Assembly: GCF_900091315.1 (NCBI RefSeq)
Contig: NZ_FLSP01000007.1
Coordinates: 88,084 to 152,083 of the forward strand
Direction of reading: 5' to 3'
Length of the DNA: 64,000 nucleotides
Source of the DNA: Streptomyces sp. DI166
GTDB lineage: Bacteria; Actinomycetota; Actinomycetes; Streptomycetales; Streptomycetaceae
Shown here: positions 30,839 through 40,206 of the stretch, piece by piece
Position numbering within the stretch: the first letter of the stretch is position 1
Layout: the number at the start of each line of letters is the position of its first letter
The notes under the pieces: generated by a model
What the model saw: the letters and a program-made list of their open reading frames with translations, nothing else
Told to the model about the DNA's origin: nothing
Databases searched by the model: none
Program-made: the position numbers and the translations under genes

Positions 30839-31743
30839 AGCGTGCCCCTTCCGGGCTCCAGGTCGGCCACCCACAAACGCTGCAGCATGTGCCAGTCCTC
30901 CGGATGCTCGGCGATCCCCGTGGCGAAGGCGTCGGCCAGCGCCTGTGTCATGACAGACGTCTTCTCGGCCCGGGTACCTGTCTCGGGCACCTCGACCGGC
31001 GGGTGCACGCGTCCCTGCATCACCGGCGAGTCGTCGTACCAGAGCGTCACCGGCAGCAGCAGCGCGCCCGTCTGCTGGGCGAGCAGCGCCGGTCCGGCCG
31101 GCATCCGGGCGGTCTCGCCGAAGAACTTCACCTCGACGCCCGAGGCGGACAGATCGCGGTCGGCGACCAGGCAGACCAGCCCGCCGTCGCGCAGCCGCCG
31201 GGCCAGCGTGCCGAAGGCGGAGCCGCCGCTGTGCGGCAGCACCTCCATGCCGAGCCCCTCGCGGTAGGCGACGAACCGGTCGTAGAGGCTCTCCGGCTTC
31301 AGCCGCTCGGCGACCGTCGTGAACGGCGTCTCCAGCTTGGTGGTCACCCAGGCGCCCGCCAGGTCCCAGTTGCCCAGGTGCGGCAGGGCGAGGATGACGC
31401 CCTTGCCCGACGCGAGGCCCTCGGTGAGGTAGTGCACGTCCTTGGGCGCGAAACCACCCTTCACGCGCTCGGCGCTCCACGCGGGCAGCCGGAAGGACTC
31501 CATCCAGTAGCGCAGGTAGGAGCGCATCCCCGCGCGGGACAGCTCCGCCAGCCGCTCGGGGCCCGCGTCGGGCACCACGCGCGCGTAGTTGCTCTCCAGC
31601 CGCTGCACGCCCTTGCCGCGCCGCTTCCATACGGTGTCCGCGATGGTCCGGCCGAGCCGTACCGCGACCGGCTCGGGGAGCTTCTTGACCGTGCTCCAGC
31701 CCAGGCCGTACAGCGCGTCCGTCAGCCGCTCCTGGGCGCTCAT
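30835..31743 (-). CDS. Phosphatidylinositol mannoside acyltransferase (PatA-like)
   Basis: 302 aa, LPLAT/HtrB-type acyltransferase predicted to acylate a mannose of phosphatidylinositol mannosides. The catalytic HX4D is H122-L-G-N-W-D127 in LALPHLGNWDLAGAW. Other conserved segments are DRDLSASGVEVKFFGETARMP near 198 and ALLLPVTLWYDD near 235. ATG at 31741-31743 overlaps the pgsA-like stop by 4 bases. Peripheral membrane protein, part of the lipid block. Confidence 0.93.
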   Translation of the reverse strand: MSAQERLTDALYGLGWSTVKKLPEPVAVRLGRTIADTVWKRRGKGVQRLESNYARVVPDAGPERLAELSRAGMRSYLRYWMESFRLPAWSAERVKGGFAPKDVHYLTEGLASGKGVILALPHLGNWDLAGAWVTTKLETPFTTVAERLKPESLYDRFVAYREGLGMEVLPHSGGSAFGTLARRLRDGGLVCLVADRDLSASGVEVKFFGETARMPAGPALLAQQTGALLLPVTLWYDDSPVMQGRVHPPVEVPETGTRAEKTSVMTQALADAFATGIAEHPEDWHMLQRLWVADLEPGRGTL

Positions 31744-32435
31744 TTCGCGGCCTCGCTCCCCTGCGGGGAGTTCTCCGGGGTCTCCGCGTTCTCCACGGCC
31801 GTGGCCGCGTCCGCCTCGGCGGCCTCCCGGCGCACCGTGACGACCCGCTGGATCAGCGTGACCAGGCTGCCCACGGCCACGATCCACAGCGCGACCGGCA
31901 GCAGGTACTGGATACCGGGCACCCCGAACTTGTGCAGACCCGCGAAACCGGCCGCCACCAGGGAGATCACCAGCCGCTCGGCCCGCTCCACCAGGCCGTT
32001 CACGGCGACCGGCAGACCGATCGACTCGCCCCGCGCCTTGGTGTACGACACCACCTGGCCGCTCGCCAGGCAGAAGATGGAGACCGCGCACAGCACGAGG
32101 TCGTCGCCGCCCCCGGCGTACCAGAGGGCGAAGCCGCCGAAGATCGCGCCGTCGGCGACCCGGTCGAGCGTGGAGTCCAGGAAGGCGCCCCAACGGCTGG
32201 AGCGGCCCAGCTGGCGGGCCATGTTGCCGTCGACGAGGTCGGAGAACACGAACAGCGTGATCACGACCGTGCCCCAGAAGAACTCGCCCTGCGGATAGAA
32301 CACCAGTGCGCCCGCCACCACACCGGCGGTGCCGATCAGCGTCACCGTGTCGGGGCTGACCCCCCGCCGGATCAGAAACGCGGCGAACGGTGTGAGGACA
32401 CGCGTGAAGAATGCACGCGCGTACTTGTTCAGCAT
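31740..32435 (-). CDS. CDP-alcohol phosphatidyltransferase, probable phosphatidylinositol-phosphate synthase
   Basis: 231 aa, about six membrane segments. The family signature D69-G-x2-A-R-x8-G-x3-D-x3-D is perfect (D69GNMAR74 ... G83 ... D87 ... D91). In actinobacteria this enzyme joins CDP-diacylglycerol and inositol phosphate. Adjacent PimA- and PatA-like genes support that substrate. The start ATG at 32433-32435 has GGGAAGG six bases upstream. The C-terminus is a disordered Glu/Ala-rich tail. Confidence 0.93.
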   Translation of the reverse strand: MLNKYARAFFTRVLTPFAAFLIRRGVSPDTVTLIGTAGVVAGALVFYPQGEFFWGTVVITLFVFSDLVDGNMARQLGRSSRWGAFLDSTLDRVADGAIFGGFALWYAGGGDDLVLCAVSIFCLASGQVVSYTKARGESIGLPVAVNGLVERAERLVISLVAAGFAGLHKFGVPGIQYLLPVALWIVAVGSLVTLIQRVVTVRREAAEADAATAVENAETPENSPQGSEAAK

Positions 32436-32697
32436 GGCCTTCCCGAGGTTCGGTGTGGCCGCGCGGCCCCTGCTGGCCACCGGCTGGCCCATCGTAGCCA
32501 CGCCCGCGCGCGGGCGGCGTACGGGCGCCGGATCACGCCATCCGCGCGGGCGGCGGGCGCGATCACGTCCGTCGTATGGACGCGCCCCGACCGGAGTGGA
32601 AAGCTCGAAGAACCGCGGGCGTCACCGGAGCCGCCACCGCACGCGGGTCCGCATGTCCGCGCCCACAGTGACCTCACCGTGCACGGGAGGCAGGACC

Positions 32698-34896
32698 ATG
32701 GGCGACAAGGCGAACGCACACCCCGGAGCCGCCGGCAGGGCTACGGCGGCCGACCACCCCGCGTCCGTACGGAATGTGGTGCTGGTCGGCCACTCCGGAT
32801 CGGGCAAGACGACATTGGTGGAGGCTCTCGCCCTCACCGCACAGGCGGTGAACCGGGCGGGACGCGTGGAGGACGGCACCACCGTCTCCGACTACGACGA
32901 CATCGAACACCGGCAGCAACGCTCGGTACAGCTCTCCCTGGTGCCCGTCGAATGGGACGGCATCAAGATCAACCTTCTGGACACCCCCGGATACGCCGAC
33001 TTCGTCGGGGAACTCAGGGCCGGTCTGCGAGCGGCGGACGCGGCCCTTTTCGTTGTCTCCGCCTCCGACGGCGTGGACGGCTCGACCCGCATGGTGTGGG
33101 AGGAGTGCGCGGCCGTCGGCATGCCGCGCGCCATCGTGGTCACCCACCTGGAGTCCGCCCGCGCGGACTACGAGGAGATGACCCGGATCTGCGCCGAGGC
33201 CTTCGGCGCCGACGACCCCGACGCCGTGCTCCCGCTCTACCTGCCCCTGCACGGCCCGCAGGCACCGGACGGGCACGCGCCCGTGACCGGACTGATCGGC
33301 CTGCTGACGCAGAAGCTGTTCGACTACTCCTCCGGCGAGCGCAAGGAGTCCGAACCGGGCGAGGACCAGCTGCCGCAGATCGAGGAGGCCCGCAACCGGC
33401 TCATCGAGGGGATCATCTCCGAGAGCGAGGACGAGACCCTCATGGACCGCTACCTCGGCGGCGAGAAGATCGACATCAAGACCCTGATCGAGGACCTGGA
33501 ACGCGCCGTCGCACGCGGCGTCTTCTACCCCGTCATCGCCGCCGCCCCCGCGGCCGAGGGCGCCCGCCAGGGCCTCGGCACCGTCGAACTCCTGGAGCTC
33601 ATCACCGGCGGCTTCCCGACCCCCCTGGAGCGCGAGGCGCCCCGCGTCACCACGATCGACGGCAAACCCCGCGAACTGAAGGCCTGCGACCCCGACGGCC
33701 CCCTGGTCGCCGAGGTCGTGAAAACCGCCTCCGACCCCTACGTCGGCCGGATCTCGCTGGTACGCGTCTTCTCCGGCACCCTGCGCCCCGACGAGACCGT
33801 CCACGTCTCCGGACACGGCCTCGCCGACCGCGGCCACGAGGACCACGACGTCGACGAACGCATCGGCGCGCTGTCCAGGCCCTTCGGCAAGCAGCAGCGC
33901 ACCCTGAGCCACTGCATCGCCGGGGACATGGCCTGCGTGGCCAAGCTCGGCCGCGCCGAGACCGGCGACACGCTCTCCGCCAAGGACAACCCACTGCTGA
34001 TGGAACCGTGGGAGATGCCCGACCCGCTGCTGCCGCTGGCCATCCAGGCGCACAGCAAGGCCGACGAGGACAAGCTCTCCCAGGGCCTGTCCCGGCTGGT
34101 CGCCGAGGACCCCACCATGCGCCTGGAACAGAACCAGGACACCCACCAGGTCGTCCTGTGGTGCCTGGGCGAGGCCCACGCCGACGTCGCCCTGGAACGG
34201 CTGCGCAGCCGCTACGGCGTCCAGGTCGACGTCGTACCGCACCGGGTCGCCCTGCGCGAGACCTTCGCCGACAAGTCCGCCGGGCGCGGACGCCATGTGA
34301 AGCAGTCCGGCGGGCACGGGCAGTACGCCATCTGCGAGATCGAGGTCGAGCCGCTGCCCGGAGGCTCGGGCATCGAGTTCGTGGACAAGGTGGTCGGCGG
34401 CGCGGTGCCCCGCCAGTTCATCCCCTCGGTGGAGAAGGGCGTACGCGCCCAGGCGGCCAAGGGAGTCGCCGCCGGACACCCGCTCATCGACGTCCGGGTC
34501 ACCCTCCTCGACGGCAAGGCACACTCGGTGGACTCCTCCGACGCCGCCTTCCAGACCGCGGGCGCCCTGGCCCTGCGGGAGGCCGCCGCCGACGCCAGGA
34601 TCCACCTGCTGGAGCCGGTGGCCGAGGTGACCGTACTGGTCGGCGACGAGTACGTGGGCGCCGTCATGAGCGACCTGTCCGGACGCCGGGGCCGCGTGCT
34701 CGGCACCGAACAGACCCCCGGCGGACGCACGTTGATCCGCGCCGAGGTACCGGAGATCGAGATCGGCCGGTACGCGGTCGACCTGCGCTCCCTGTCGCAC
34801 GGCACCGCACGGTTCAGCCGCACCTACGCGCGGCACGAGCCGATGCCGCAGCAGGTCGCCGACCGGATCCGTGAAGAGACGCGGGATTCCGCGTAG
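32698..34896 (+). CDS. EF-G-like translational GTPase (EF-G2 type) with altered G4 motif
   Basis: 732 aa, EF-G paralogue with GTPase, domain II and domain IV/V-type C-terminal regions (GGHGQYAICEIEVEPL, SDLSGRRGRVLGTEQTPGGRTLI). G1 is GHSGSGKTTL (31-40), not the usual GHIDAGKTT. G3 is D95TPG98. The G4 box, normally NKxD, is T149-H-L-E152. Loss of Asn and Asp is odd for GTP specificity. Likely a divergent ribosome-associated factor; true EF-G activity is doubtful. ATG with GGGAGG upstream. Divergent from the PIM-synthesis block. Confidence 0.9.
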   Translation: MGDKANAHPGAAGRATAADHPASVRNVVLVGHSGSGKTTLVEALALTAQAVNRAGRVEDGTTVSDYDDIEHRQQRSVQLSLVPVEWDGIKINLLDTPGYADFVGELRAGLRAADAALFVVSASDGVDGSTRMVWEECAAVGMPRAIVVTHLESARADYEEMTRICAEAFGADDPDAVLPLYLPLHGPQAPDGHAPVTGLIGLLTQKLFDYSSGERKESEPGEDQLPQIEEARNRLIEGIISESEDETLMDRYLGGEKIDIKTLIEDLERAVARGVFYPVIAAAPAAEGARQGLGTVELLELITGGFPTPLEREAPRVTTIDGKPRELKACDPDGPLVAEVVKTASDPYVGRISLVRVFSGTLRPDETVHVSGHGLADRGHEDHDVDERIGALSRPFGKQQRTLSHCIAGDMACVAKLGRAETGDTLSAKDNPLLMEPWEMPDPLLPLAIQAHSKADEDKLSQGLSRLVAEDPTMRLEQNQDTHQVVLWCLGEAHADVALERLRSRYGVQVDVVPHRVALRETFADKSAGRGRHVKQSGGHGQYAICEIEVEPLPGGSGIEFVDKVVGGAVPRQFIPSVEKGVRAQAAKGVAAGHPLIDVRVTLLDGKAHSVDSSDAAFQTAGALALREAAADARIHLLEPVAEVTVLVGDEYVGAVMSDLSGRRGRVLGTEQTPGGRTLIRAEVPEIEIGRYAVDLRSLSHGTARFSRTYARHEPMPQQVADRIREETRDSA

Positions 34897-34915
34897 TTGG
34901 CGCCGGGCACACCCT

Positions 34916-34940
34916 GGGTGGGGCCGAACGCGCCCCACCC
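34916..34940 (+). terminator. Terminator downstream of the EF-G-like gene
   Basis: Perfect 9-bp stem GGGTGGGGC (34916-34924) with 34932-34940 and a 7-base loop, 20 bp after the EF-G-like stop. Confidence 0.85.
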
Positions 34941-35104
34941 GAAAGGCCTTTGTGGAACGCTCCCCTCCGCGTCGGCGGGCGGCTTCGGCCGTCCGCCGAC
35001 GAACGTCGGTGGCTGCGGATACGCTGATGACCTGATCAACAGGTGTGCCGGGCAAGGAAGTCGGGAAGGCCGCAGAACGACAGTGAGCGGCGAGGGGGGC
35101 GGGA

Positions 35105-36760
35105 ATGACCGTTGACAGCGGTTACGGGGACATCTTCGGTCCCCAGGTGCCGCGCACCGGGGACGAAGGACACACCGCGACGTTCGCACTGGCGTCGGCG
35201 GCCTACCGGGACAGCGACGTCGAGAAGATCCTCGACGCCAACAGCGAATGGCACCAGTCGAAGGTCAACGAGGGCAAACTCAAACTCTTCAAACCGAACC
35301 TGGGCGAGGCGTTCTCCCGCGCGATCATCAACCGCATGATCGGCCCCGGCCGCGCCGCCCTCATCCAGTCCTTCGGCGCCGAACCCTCCGTCGTCGTCGA
35401 GCACTGCCTCGCGGCCAACAACATCCGCCGGGAACGCGACAACCGCCTGACCCTCGTCATGGTCCTGTGCGGCGTCATCTTCCTGCCCGGCCTGCTCGCC
35501 TGGCTGCTCGTCTTCCAACTGCGCAGCACCATGGCCAAGCGCGACGACAAACGCGCCGGCACCCTCGCCACCGCCCTCCTCGTCGCGGTCGGCGCCCTCG
35601 CCGTGATCTTCGTGATCCGCATGCCGTTCACCGGCTTCTGGGGCTGGTACGCGCGCGCCGCCGTCGTCATGCCCGTCGTCGGCTGGTACCTCGCCAAGCA
35701 GATCTGCGAACGCACCGCCAAGGACCTGCGCGCCCGCTGGGACAGCCTGCTGTCCGGCAGCAGCGTCGGCGCCAAGGTCCCCGAGGCCGTGCCGTCCAGC
35801 CCCAACGAGACCGCCGCCGAGCAGCTGCGCCAGTCCCTCGCCAAACTCAGCGCCGAACAGCAGTCCAACTCCGTCTTCTACGCCGGACCCAAGGGCATCC
35901 TCGGCATGGGCACCCGCTGGGGCGCCTGGCAGCTCGCCGAGGACCTCGTCCCGGCCGACCCGAGCCGCGAGATCCACCCCTTCCGCAGCTGGGACGTCAT
36001 CAGGTCCATTCACGACCAGCTCAAGATGCTCACCCGCGGCCCGCTCAACACCGGAGGCTTCCCCACCCCGTCGATACGGCACTGGATCGTCACCCCGATC
36101 GGCGAGAACGCCGGCTCGGTCTCCCGGCCGGGCGGCACCGACGTGGAGGCCTACCAGGTCAAACCGCACGCCATACAGGAGATCTGCAACAAGCAGCAGT
36201 TCGGCGCCGGAGACCGCCACTACCTGGGCGTCCAGTGGACCCTGTGGGACGGCCAGCTCGTCATCACCATGCTGATCACCGTCACCGTGCTCCACGAGAC
36301 CCTGCGCATCGAGGTCACCGGACACGCGCTCGGCCCGGTGCACTCCCTGTTCACCACCAAGTCCGAGGCCCCCACCAAGTCCGTCCAGAAGTCCCTCAAG
36401 CCCTGGGAGACCCGCACGATCAAGCTGCCGCTGGTCACCGCCGACGAAGTCGTCCGGCTCGCCGCCCGCGCGCCCATCAGCTGGTACCCGCCACTGCTCA
36501 CCTGGCTCGGCGGCTCCCTCACCCTCCCCGAGCCCTTCGGACTCCGCCACGCCTGGGCCGACAAGCCCTGGCGGCACCGCTTCATGGCCGACGACGCCCT
36601 GCGCGCCGCCACCCCCGTCCTGCGCGTGGTGCACGCCGCCGCGATCAAGGTGCTGGAGGAGAACGGCGTGGACACCGAGAAGTTCGGCGCCCGCTCCGCC
36701 TTCCTCAGCGGAGCCGTCCAGGACCCGTCACCCAAGAAGGCCGACGTGTACGACGCCTGA
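35105..36760 (+). CDS. Unknown membrane protein of the Streptomyces type
   Basis: 551 aa, family not recognised. Residues about 113-140 (MVLCGVIFLPGLLAWLLV) and 155-200 contain two or three membrane helices; the rest is soluble and mixed alpha/beta. The N-terminal segment MTVDSGYGDIFGP and TGDEGHTATFALASAAYRDSDVEKILDANSE look like a globular domain. ATG with GAGGGGGGCGGGA upstream. Same strand as the EF-G-like gene, convergent with the HIT gene, with a strong terminator between. Confidence 0.75.
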   Translation: MTVDSGYGDIFGPQVPRTGDEGHTATFALASAAYRDSDVEKILDANSEWHQSKVNEGKLKLFKPNLGEAFSRAIINRMIGPGRAALIQSFGAEPSVVVEHCLAANNIRRERDNRLTLVMVLCGVIFLPGLLAWLLVFQLRSTMAKRDDKRAGTLATALLVAVGALAVIFVIRMPFTGFWGWYARAAVVMPVVGWYLAKQICERTAKDLRARWDSLLSGSSVGAKVPEAVPSSPNETAAEQLRQSLAKLSAEQQSNSVFYAGPKGILGMGTRWGAWQLAEDLVPADPSREIHPFRSWDVIRSIHDQLKMLTRGPLNTGGFPTPSIRHWIVTPIGENAGSVSRPGGTDVEAYQVKPHAIQEICNKQQFGAGDRHYLGVQWTLWDGQLVITMLITVTVLHETLRIEVTGHALGPVHSLFTTKSEAPTKSVQKSLKPWETRTIKLPLVTADEVVRLAARAPISWYPPLLTWLGGSLTLPEPFGLRHAWADKPWRHRFMADDALRAATPVLRVVHAAAIKVLEENGVDTEKFGARSAFLSGAVQDPSPKKADVYDA

Positions 36761-36775
36761 CCCCCGACAACACAA

Positions 36776-36816
36776 CCGCGGCCGTACCCCCGGAAACCCC
36801 AGGAGTACGGCCGCGG
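36776..36816. terminator. Bidirectional terminator between membrane protein and HIT gene
   Basis: Perfect 12-bp stem CCGCGGCCGTAC (36776-36787) with 36805-36816 and a 17-base loop, between convergent stops at 36760 and 36825. Confidence 0.85.
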
Positions 36817-36824
36817 CGTACGTC

Positions 36825-37373
36825 TCAGGCCGTCGGCCAGACCTCCGCCAGCATCTTACGGGTGTCCGCCAGCAACTGCGGCAGCACCCGCGTGTGCCCC
36901 ACCACCGGCATGAAGTTCGTGTCGCCGCCCCACCGCGGCACGATGTGCTGGTGCAGATGGGCCGCGATACCCGCACCGGCCACCGTGCCCTGGTTCATCC
37001 CGATGTTGAACCCGTGCGCCCCCGACGCCGCGCGCAGCGCCGTCATCGCCTGCTTCGTCAGCGCCGCCAGTTCGACCGTCTCCGGCTCGGTCAGATCCGT
37101 GTAGTCGGCGACATGACGGTAGGGCACCACCATGAGGTGGCCACCGTTGTACGGGTACAGGTTCAGCACCGCGTACACCTGTTCGCCGCGCTTGACGACC
37201 AGCCCGTCCTCGTCGGACTTGGCCGGGATCGAGCAGAAGGGACAGCCGTCGTCGGCTCCGGGACCGGTCGGCTTGTTCTCACCCTGGATGTACGCCATCC
37301 GATGGGGCGTCCACAGGCGCTGGAACGCGTCCTGGATCCCCACTCCCCACTGCTGCTCCGGCTCACTCGTCAT
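36825..37373 (-). CDS. HIT-domain protein (nucleotide hydrolase/transferase)
   Basis: 182 aa. The histidine triad is HLHQH at residues 139-143 (HxHxH). The N-terminal CPFC motif near residue 44-47 suggests a structural zinc. The substrate cannot be read from sequence; relatives act on AP4A or adenylylated nucleotides. The ATG at 37371-37373 begins MTSEPEQQW. It is the gene next to thrS-PIM genes, as in mycobacteria (thrS-HIT-pgsA-patA-pimA), although here other genes intervene. Confidence 0.94.
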   Translation of the reverse strand: MTSEPEQQWGVGIQDAFQRLWTPHRMAYIQGENKPTGPGADDGCPFCSIPAKSDEDGLVVKRGEQVYAVLNLYPYNGGHLMVVPYRHVADYTDLTEPETVELAALTKQAMTALRAASGAHGFNIGMNQGTVAGAGIAAHLHQHIVPRWGGDTNFMPVVGHTRVLPQLLADTRKMLAEVWPTA

Positions 37374-37451
37374 GCGTGCAGCATATGGCGTCGTCCCTCC
37401 ACGGGGTGCCGCCGGGGCGCGGCTCGGGCCGCCCCGGGACAAGCTGGGCAA

Positions 37452-38111
37452 GTGGAGGACGACAGCCGCAAGGCCCGCTGGGAACGCCAGTCCGAGGTAC
37501 CCCTCGCCCTGGCCTCCGCCGCCTACCTCTGTGCCTACGCGGTCCGCGTCCTCGTCCACGGCCTGAGCGACGGGTGGCGCGCGTTCTGCCTCGTCCTGAC
37601 CCTCATGGCCTGGTCGGTGTTCGCCGCCGACTACGCGGTCCGCTGGCGACTGAGCGGCAAAAGGCTCCTGCGCTTCGTCCGCACCCACCTGCTCGACACC
37701 GTCGTCCTGCTGCTCCCGCTCCTGCGGCCGTTGCGCGTCGTCAACATCTACGAGACCAGACGGCGCCACCACGGGGAGCCCCGGCTCCCCATCTACGGAC
37801 GGGTCATCGTCTACGCCGGTCTCTCCACCACCCTGCTCGGCTTCACCGGCGCCCTCGCCGTCTACTCCTTCGAGTACGACGCCCCCGGTGCGACCATGCG
37901 GACATTCGGCGACGCCGTGTGGTGGACCTGCGCCACGCTCGCCACCGTCGGATACGGCGACATCACGCCCGTCACGGCGATGGGCCGCACCATCGCGGTC
38001 GGCGTCATGGCCTGCGGCCTGGCCCTCCTCGGCGCGGTGACCGGCTCCTTCTCGTCCTGGCTGATCCAGGTCTTCTCCCGCGAGGACGACGAGAGGCCCC
38101 CGGGGAGGTGA
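37452..38111 (+). CDS. Potassium channel-like (ion channel) membrane protein
   Basis: 219 aa. Several membrane segments (about 17-36, 47-63, 80-97, 118-140, 178-200) and a pore region with the selectivity filter T165-V-G-Y-G-D170 preceded by WWTCATLA. Probably a voltage-gated-like two-to-six-segment K+ channel. GTG at 37452 is the only plausible start; no strong ribosome site. Divergent from the HIT gene and convergent with thrS. Confidence 0.9.
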   Translation: MEDDSRKARWERQSEVPLALASAAYLCAYAVRVLVHGLSDGWRAFCLVLTLMAWSVFAADYAVRWRLSGKRLLRFVRTHLLDTVVLLLPLLRPLRVVNIYETRRRHHGEPRLPIYGRVIVYAGLSTTLLGFTGALAVYSFEYDAPGATMRTFGDAVWWTCATLATVGYGDITPVTAMGRTIAVGVMACGLALLGAVTGSFSSWLIQVFSREDDERPPGR

Positions 38112-38129
38112 ACTCCCCGGGGGCCTCTC
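38091..38129. terminator. Strong terminator overlapping the K+-channel stop codon
   Basis: Perfect 17-bp stem (38091-38107 with 38113-38129) and a five-base loop GTGAA. The TGA stop of the channel gene is in the loop (38109-38111). The other arm reaches within 10 bp of the thrS stop, so one structure ends both genes. Confidence 0.95.
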
Positions 38130-38138
38130 ACAGCCGGG

Positions 38139-40115
38139 TCAGACCTGCGTCCGCTCCTCGACGACCTGCGCGATCTTCGCGATGGCCTCGTCGAAGGGGA
38201 TGCCGTTCTCCTGCGAGCCGTCGCGGTAGCGGAAGGAGACGGCGTTGTTCGCCATGTCCTCGTCGCCCGCGATGATCATGAACGGGACCTTCTGCTTCTG
38301 GGCGTTCCGGATCTTCTTCTGCATGCGGTCGGAGGACGAGTCCACCTCGATGCGCAGACCCTTCTTCCGGCCCGCGGCGGCGAACTTCTGCAGGTAGTCC
38401 ACGTGTGCGTCACCGATCGGGATGCCGATCGCCTGCACCGGCGCCAGCCACGCCGGGAAGGCGCCCGCGTAGTGCTCCAGCAGGACGGCGAAGAACCGCT
38501 CGATGGAGCCGAACAGCGCGCGGTGGATCATGACCGGACGCTGCTTGGAGCCGTCCGCGGCCGTGTACTCCAGGTCGAAGCGCTCCGGCAGGTTGAAGTC
38601 GAGCTGGATGGTCGACATCTGCCAGGTGCGGCCGATGGCGTCACGGGCCTGCACGGAGATCTTCGGACCGTAGAAGGCCGCGCCGCCCGGGTCCGGGACC
38701 AGGGGCAGGCCCTGCTTCTCGGCGACCTGACGCAGGGTTTCGGTCGCCTCCTCCCAGACCTCGTCGGAGCCGACGAACTTCTCCGGGTCCTTGGTGGACA
38801 GCTCCAGGTAGAAGTCCTCCAGGCCGTAGTCCCGCAGCAGCCCCAGCACGAAGGTGAGCGTCTTGTCGAGCTCGTCCGACATCTGCTCACGGGTGCAGTA
38901 GATGTGCGCGTCGTCCTGCGTGAAGCCCCGCGCACGGGTCAGGCCGTGCACCACGCCCGACTTCTCGTACCGGTACACCGTCCCGAACTCGAACAGGCGC
39001 AGCGGAAGCTCACGGTAGGACCGCCCGCGCGCGTCGAAGATCAGGTTGTGCATCGGGCAGTTCATGGGCTTGAGGTAGTAGTCCACGCCCTCGTCGAGCT
39101 GCATGGGCGGGTACATGCCCTCGGCGTACCAGTCGAGGTGCCCGGAGGTCTCGAACAGCTTCCCCTTGGTCGCGTGCGGGGTGTAGACGAACTCGTAGCC
39201 CTCCTCCTCGTGGCGGTGGCGCGAGTAGTCCTCCATCACGCGGCGGACGATGCCGCCCTTGGGGTGGAAGACCGCGAGGCCGGAGCCGATCTGCTCCGGG
39301 ATGGAGAACAGGTCCAGCTCGTTGCCCAGCTTGCGGTGGTCGCGCTTCTCGGCCTCGGCGAGGAAGTCCAGGTACGCCTTCAGCTCGTCCTTGGACGGCC
39401 AGGCGGTGCCGTAGATGCGCTGGAGCATCGGGTTCTTCTCGCTGCCGCGCCAGTACGCGGCGGCGTTGCGCATCAGCTTGAACGCCGGGATGAGGCGGGT
39501 CGAGGGCAGGTGGGGACCGCGGCAGAGGTCCTTCCAGCACAGCTCGCCGGTCTTGGCGTCCAGGTTGTCGTAGATGGTCAGCTCACCGGCGCCGACCTCG
39601 ACGTCCGCGCCGTCGTCGCTGGAGGCGGAGCCCTTGAGGCCGATCAGCTCCAGCTTGTACGGCTCGTCGGCCAGCTCCTCGCGGGCGGCCTCGTCGGTGA
39701 CCACACGGCGGGCGAACTTCTGCCCGCGCTTCTGGATCTCCTGCATCTTCTTCTCGATGGCCTTGAGATCCTCGGGCGTGAACGGCTTCTCGACGTCGAA
39801 GTCGTAGTAGAAGCCGTCCTTGACCGGCGGGCCGATGCCCAGCTTGGCCTCGGGGAAGAGCTCCTGCACGGCCTGCGCCATGACGTGCGCGGTGGAGTGG
39901 CGCAGGATGTTCAGGCCGTCCTCGGAGGAGATCTCCACGCCCTCGACGGTCTCGCCGTCGGCCGGGGCGTAGGTGAGGTCCTTCAGCTCGCCGTCCACGC
40001 GGGCGGCGATGATCGAGCGCTCGCCGGCGAAGAGGTCGGCGGCCGTAGTGCCCGTCGTCACCACGCGCTCTTCCCGCTCGGAATCGCGTTGGATGATCAC
40101 ACGGACGTCTGACAC
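38139..40115 (-). CDS. thrS: Threonyl-tRNA synthetase
   Basis: Class II synthetase that charges tRNA-Thr. 658 aa with N-terminal TGS domain ([13 protein letters not shown]), an editing-like domain with [14 protein letters not shown] near 80, and the catalytic domain. The zinc-binding region has NCPMHNLIF, motif 2 is [22 protein letters not shown] and the C-terminal anticodon-binding domain is intact. GTG at 40113-40115 has AGGAGAG upstream; a longer frame to 40151 is not needed. Confidence 0.99.
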   Translation of the reverse strand: MSDVRVIIQRDSEREERVVTTGTTAADLFAGERSIIAARVDGELKDLTYAPADGETVEGVEISSEDGLNILRHSTAHVMAQAVQELFPEAKLGIGPPVKDGFYYDFDVEKPFTPEDLKAIEKKMQEIQKRGQKFARRVVTDEAAREELADEPYKLELIGLKGSASSDDGADVEVGAGELTIYDNLDAKTGELCWKDLCRGPHLPSTRLIPAFKLMRNAAAYWRGSEKNPMLQRIYGTAWPSKDELKAYLDFLAEAEKRDHRKLGNELDLFSIPEQIGSGLAVFHPKGGIVRRVMEDYSRHRHEEEGYEFVYTPHATKGKLFETSGHLDWYAEGMYPPMQLDEGVDYYLKPMNCPMHNLIFDARGRSYRELPLRLFEFGTVYRYEKSGVVHGLTRARGFTQDDAHIYCTREQMSDELDKTLTFVLGLLRDYGLEDFYLELSTKDPEKFVGSDEVWEEATETLRQVAEKQGLPLVPDPGGAAFYGPKISVQARDAIGRTWQMSTIQLDFNLPERFDLEYTAADGSKQRPVMIHRALFGSIERFFAVLLEHYAGAFPAWLAPVQAIGIPIGDAHVDYLQKFAAAGRKKGLRIEVDSSSDRMQKKIRNAQKQKVPFMIIAGDEDMANNAVSFRYRDGSQENGIPFDEAIAKIAQVVEERTQV

Positions 40116-40206
40116 CGGTCTCTCCTGACTGAAGGTGGGGTGCGGCGCCATTCCGACAGCGCACGCATTACGCGATCGTACCGACCCGCACCCACCGAGG
40201 GCGAAA

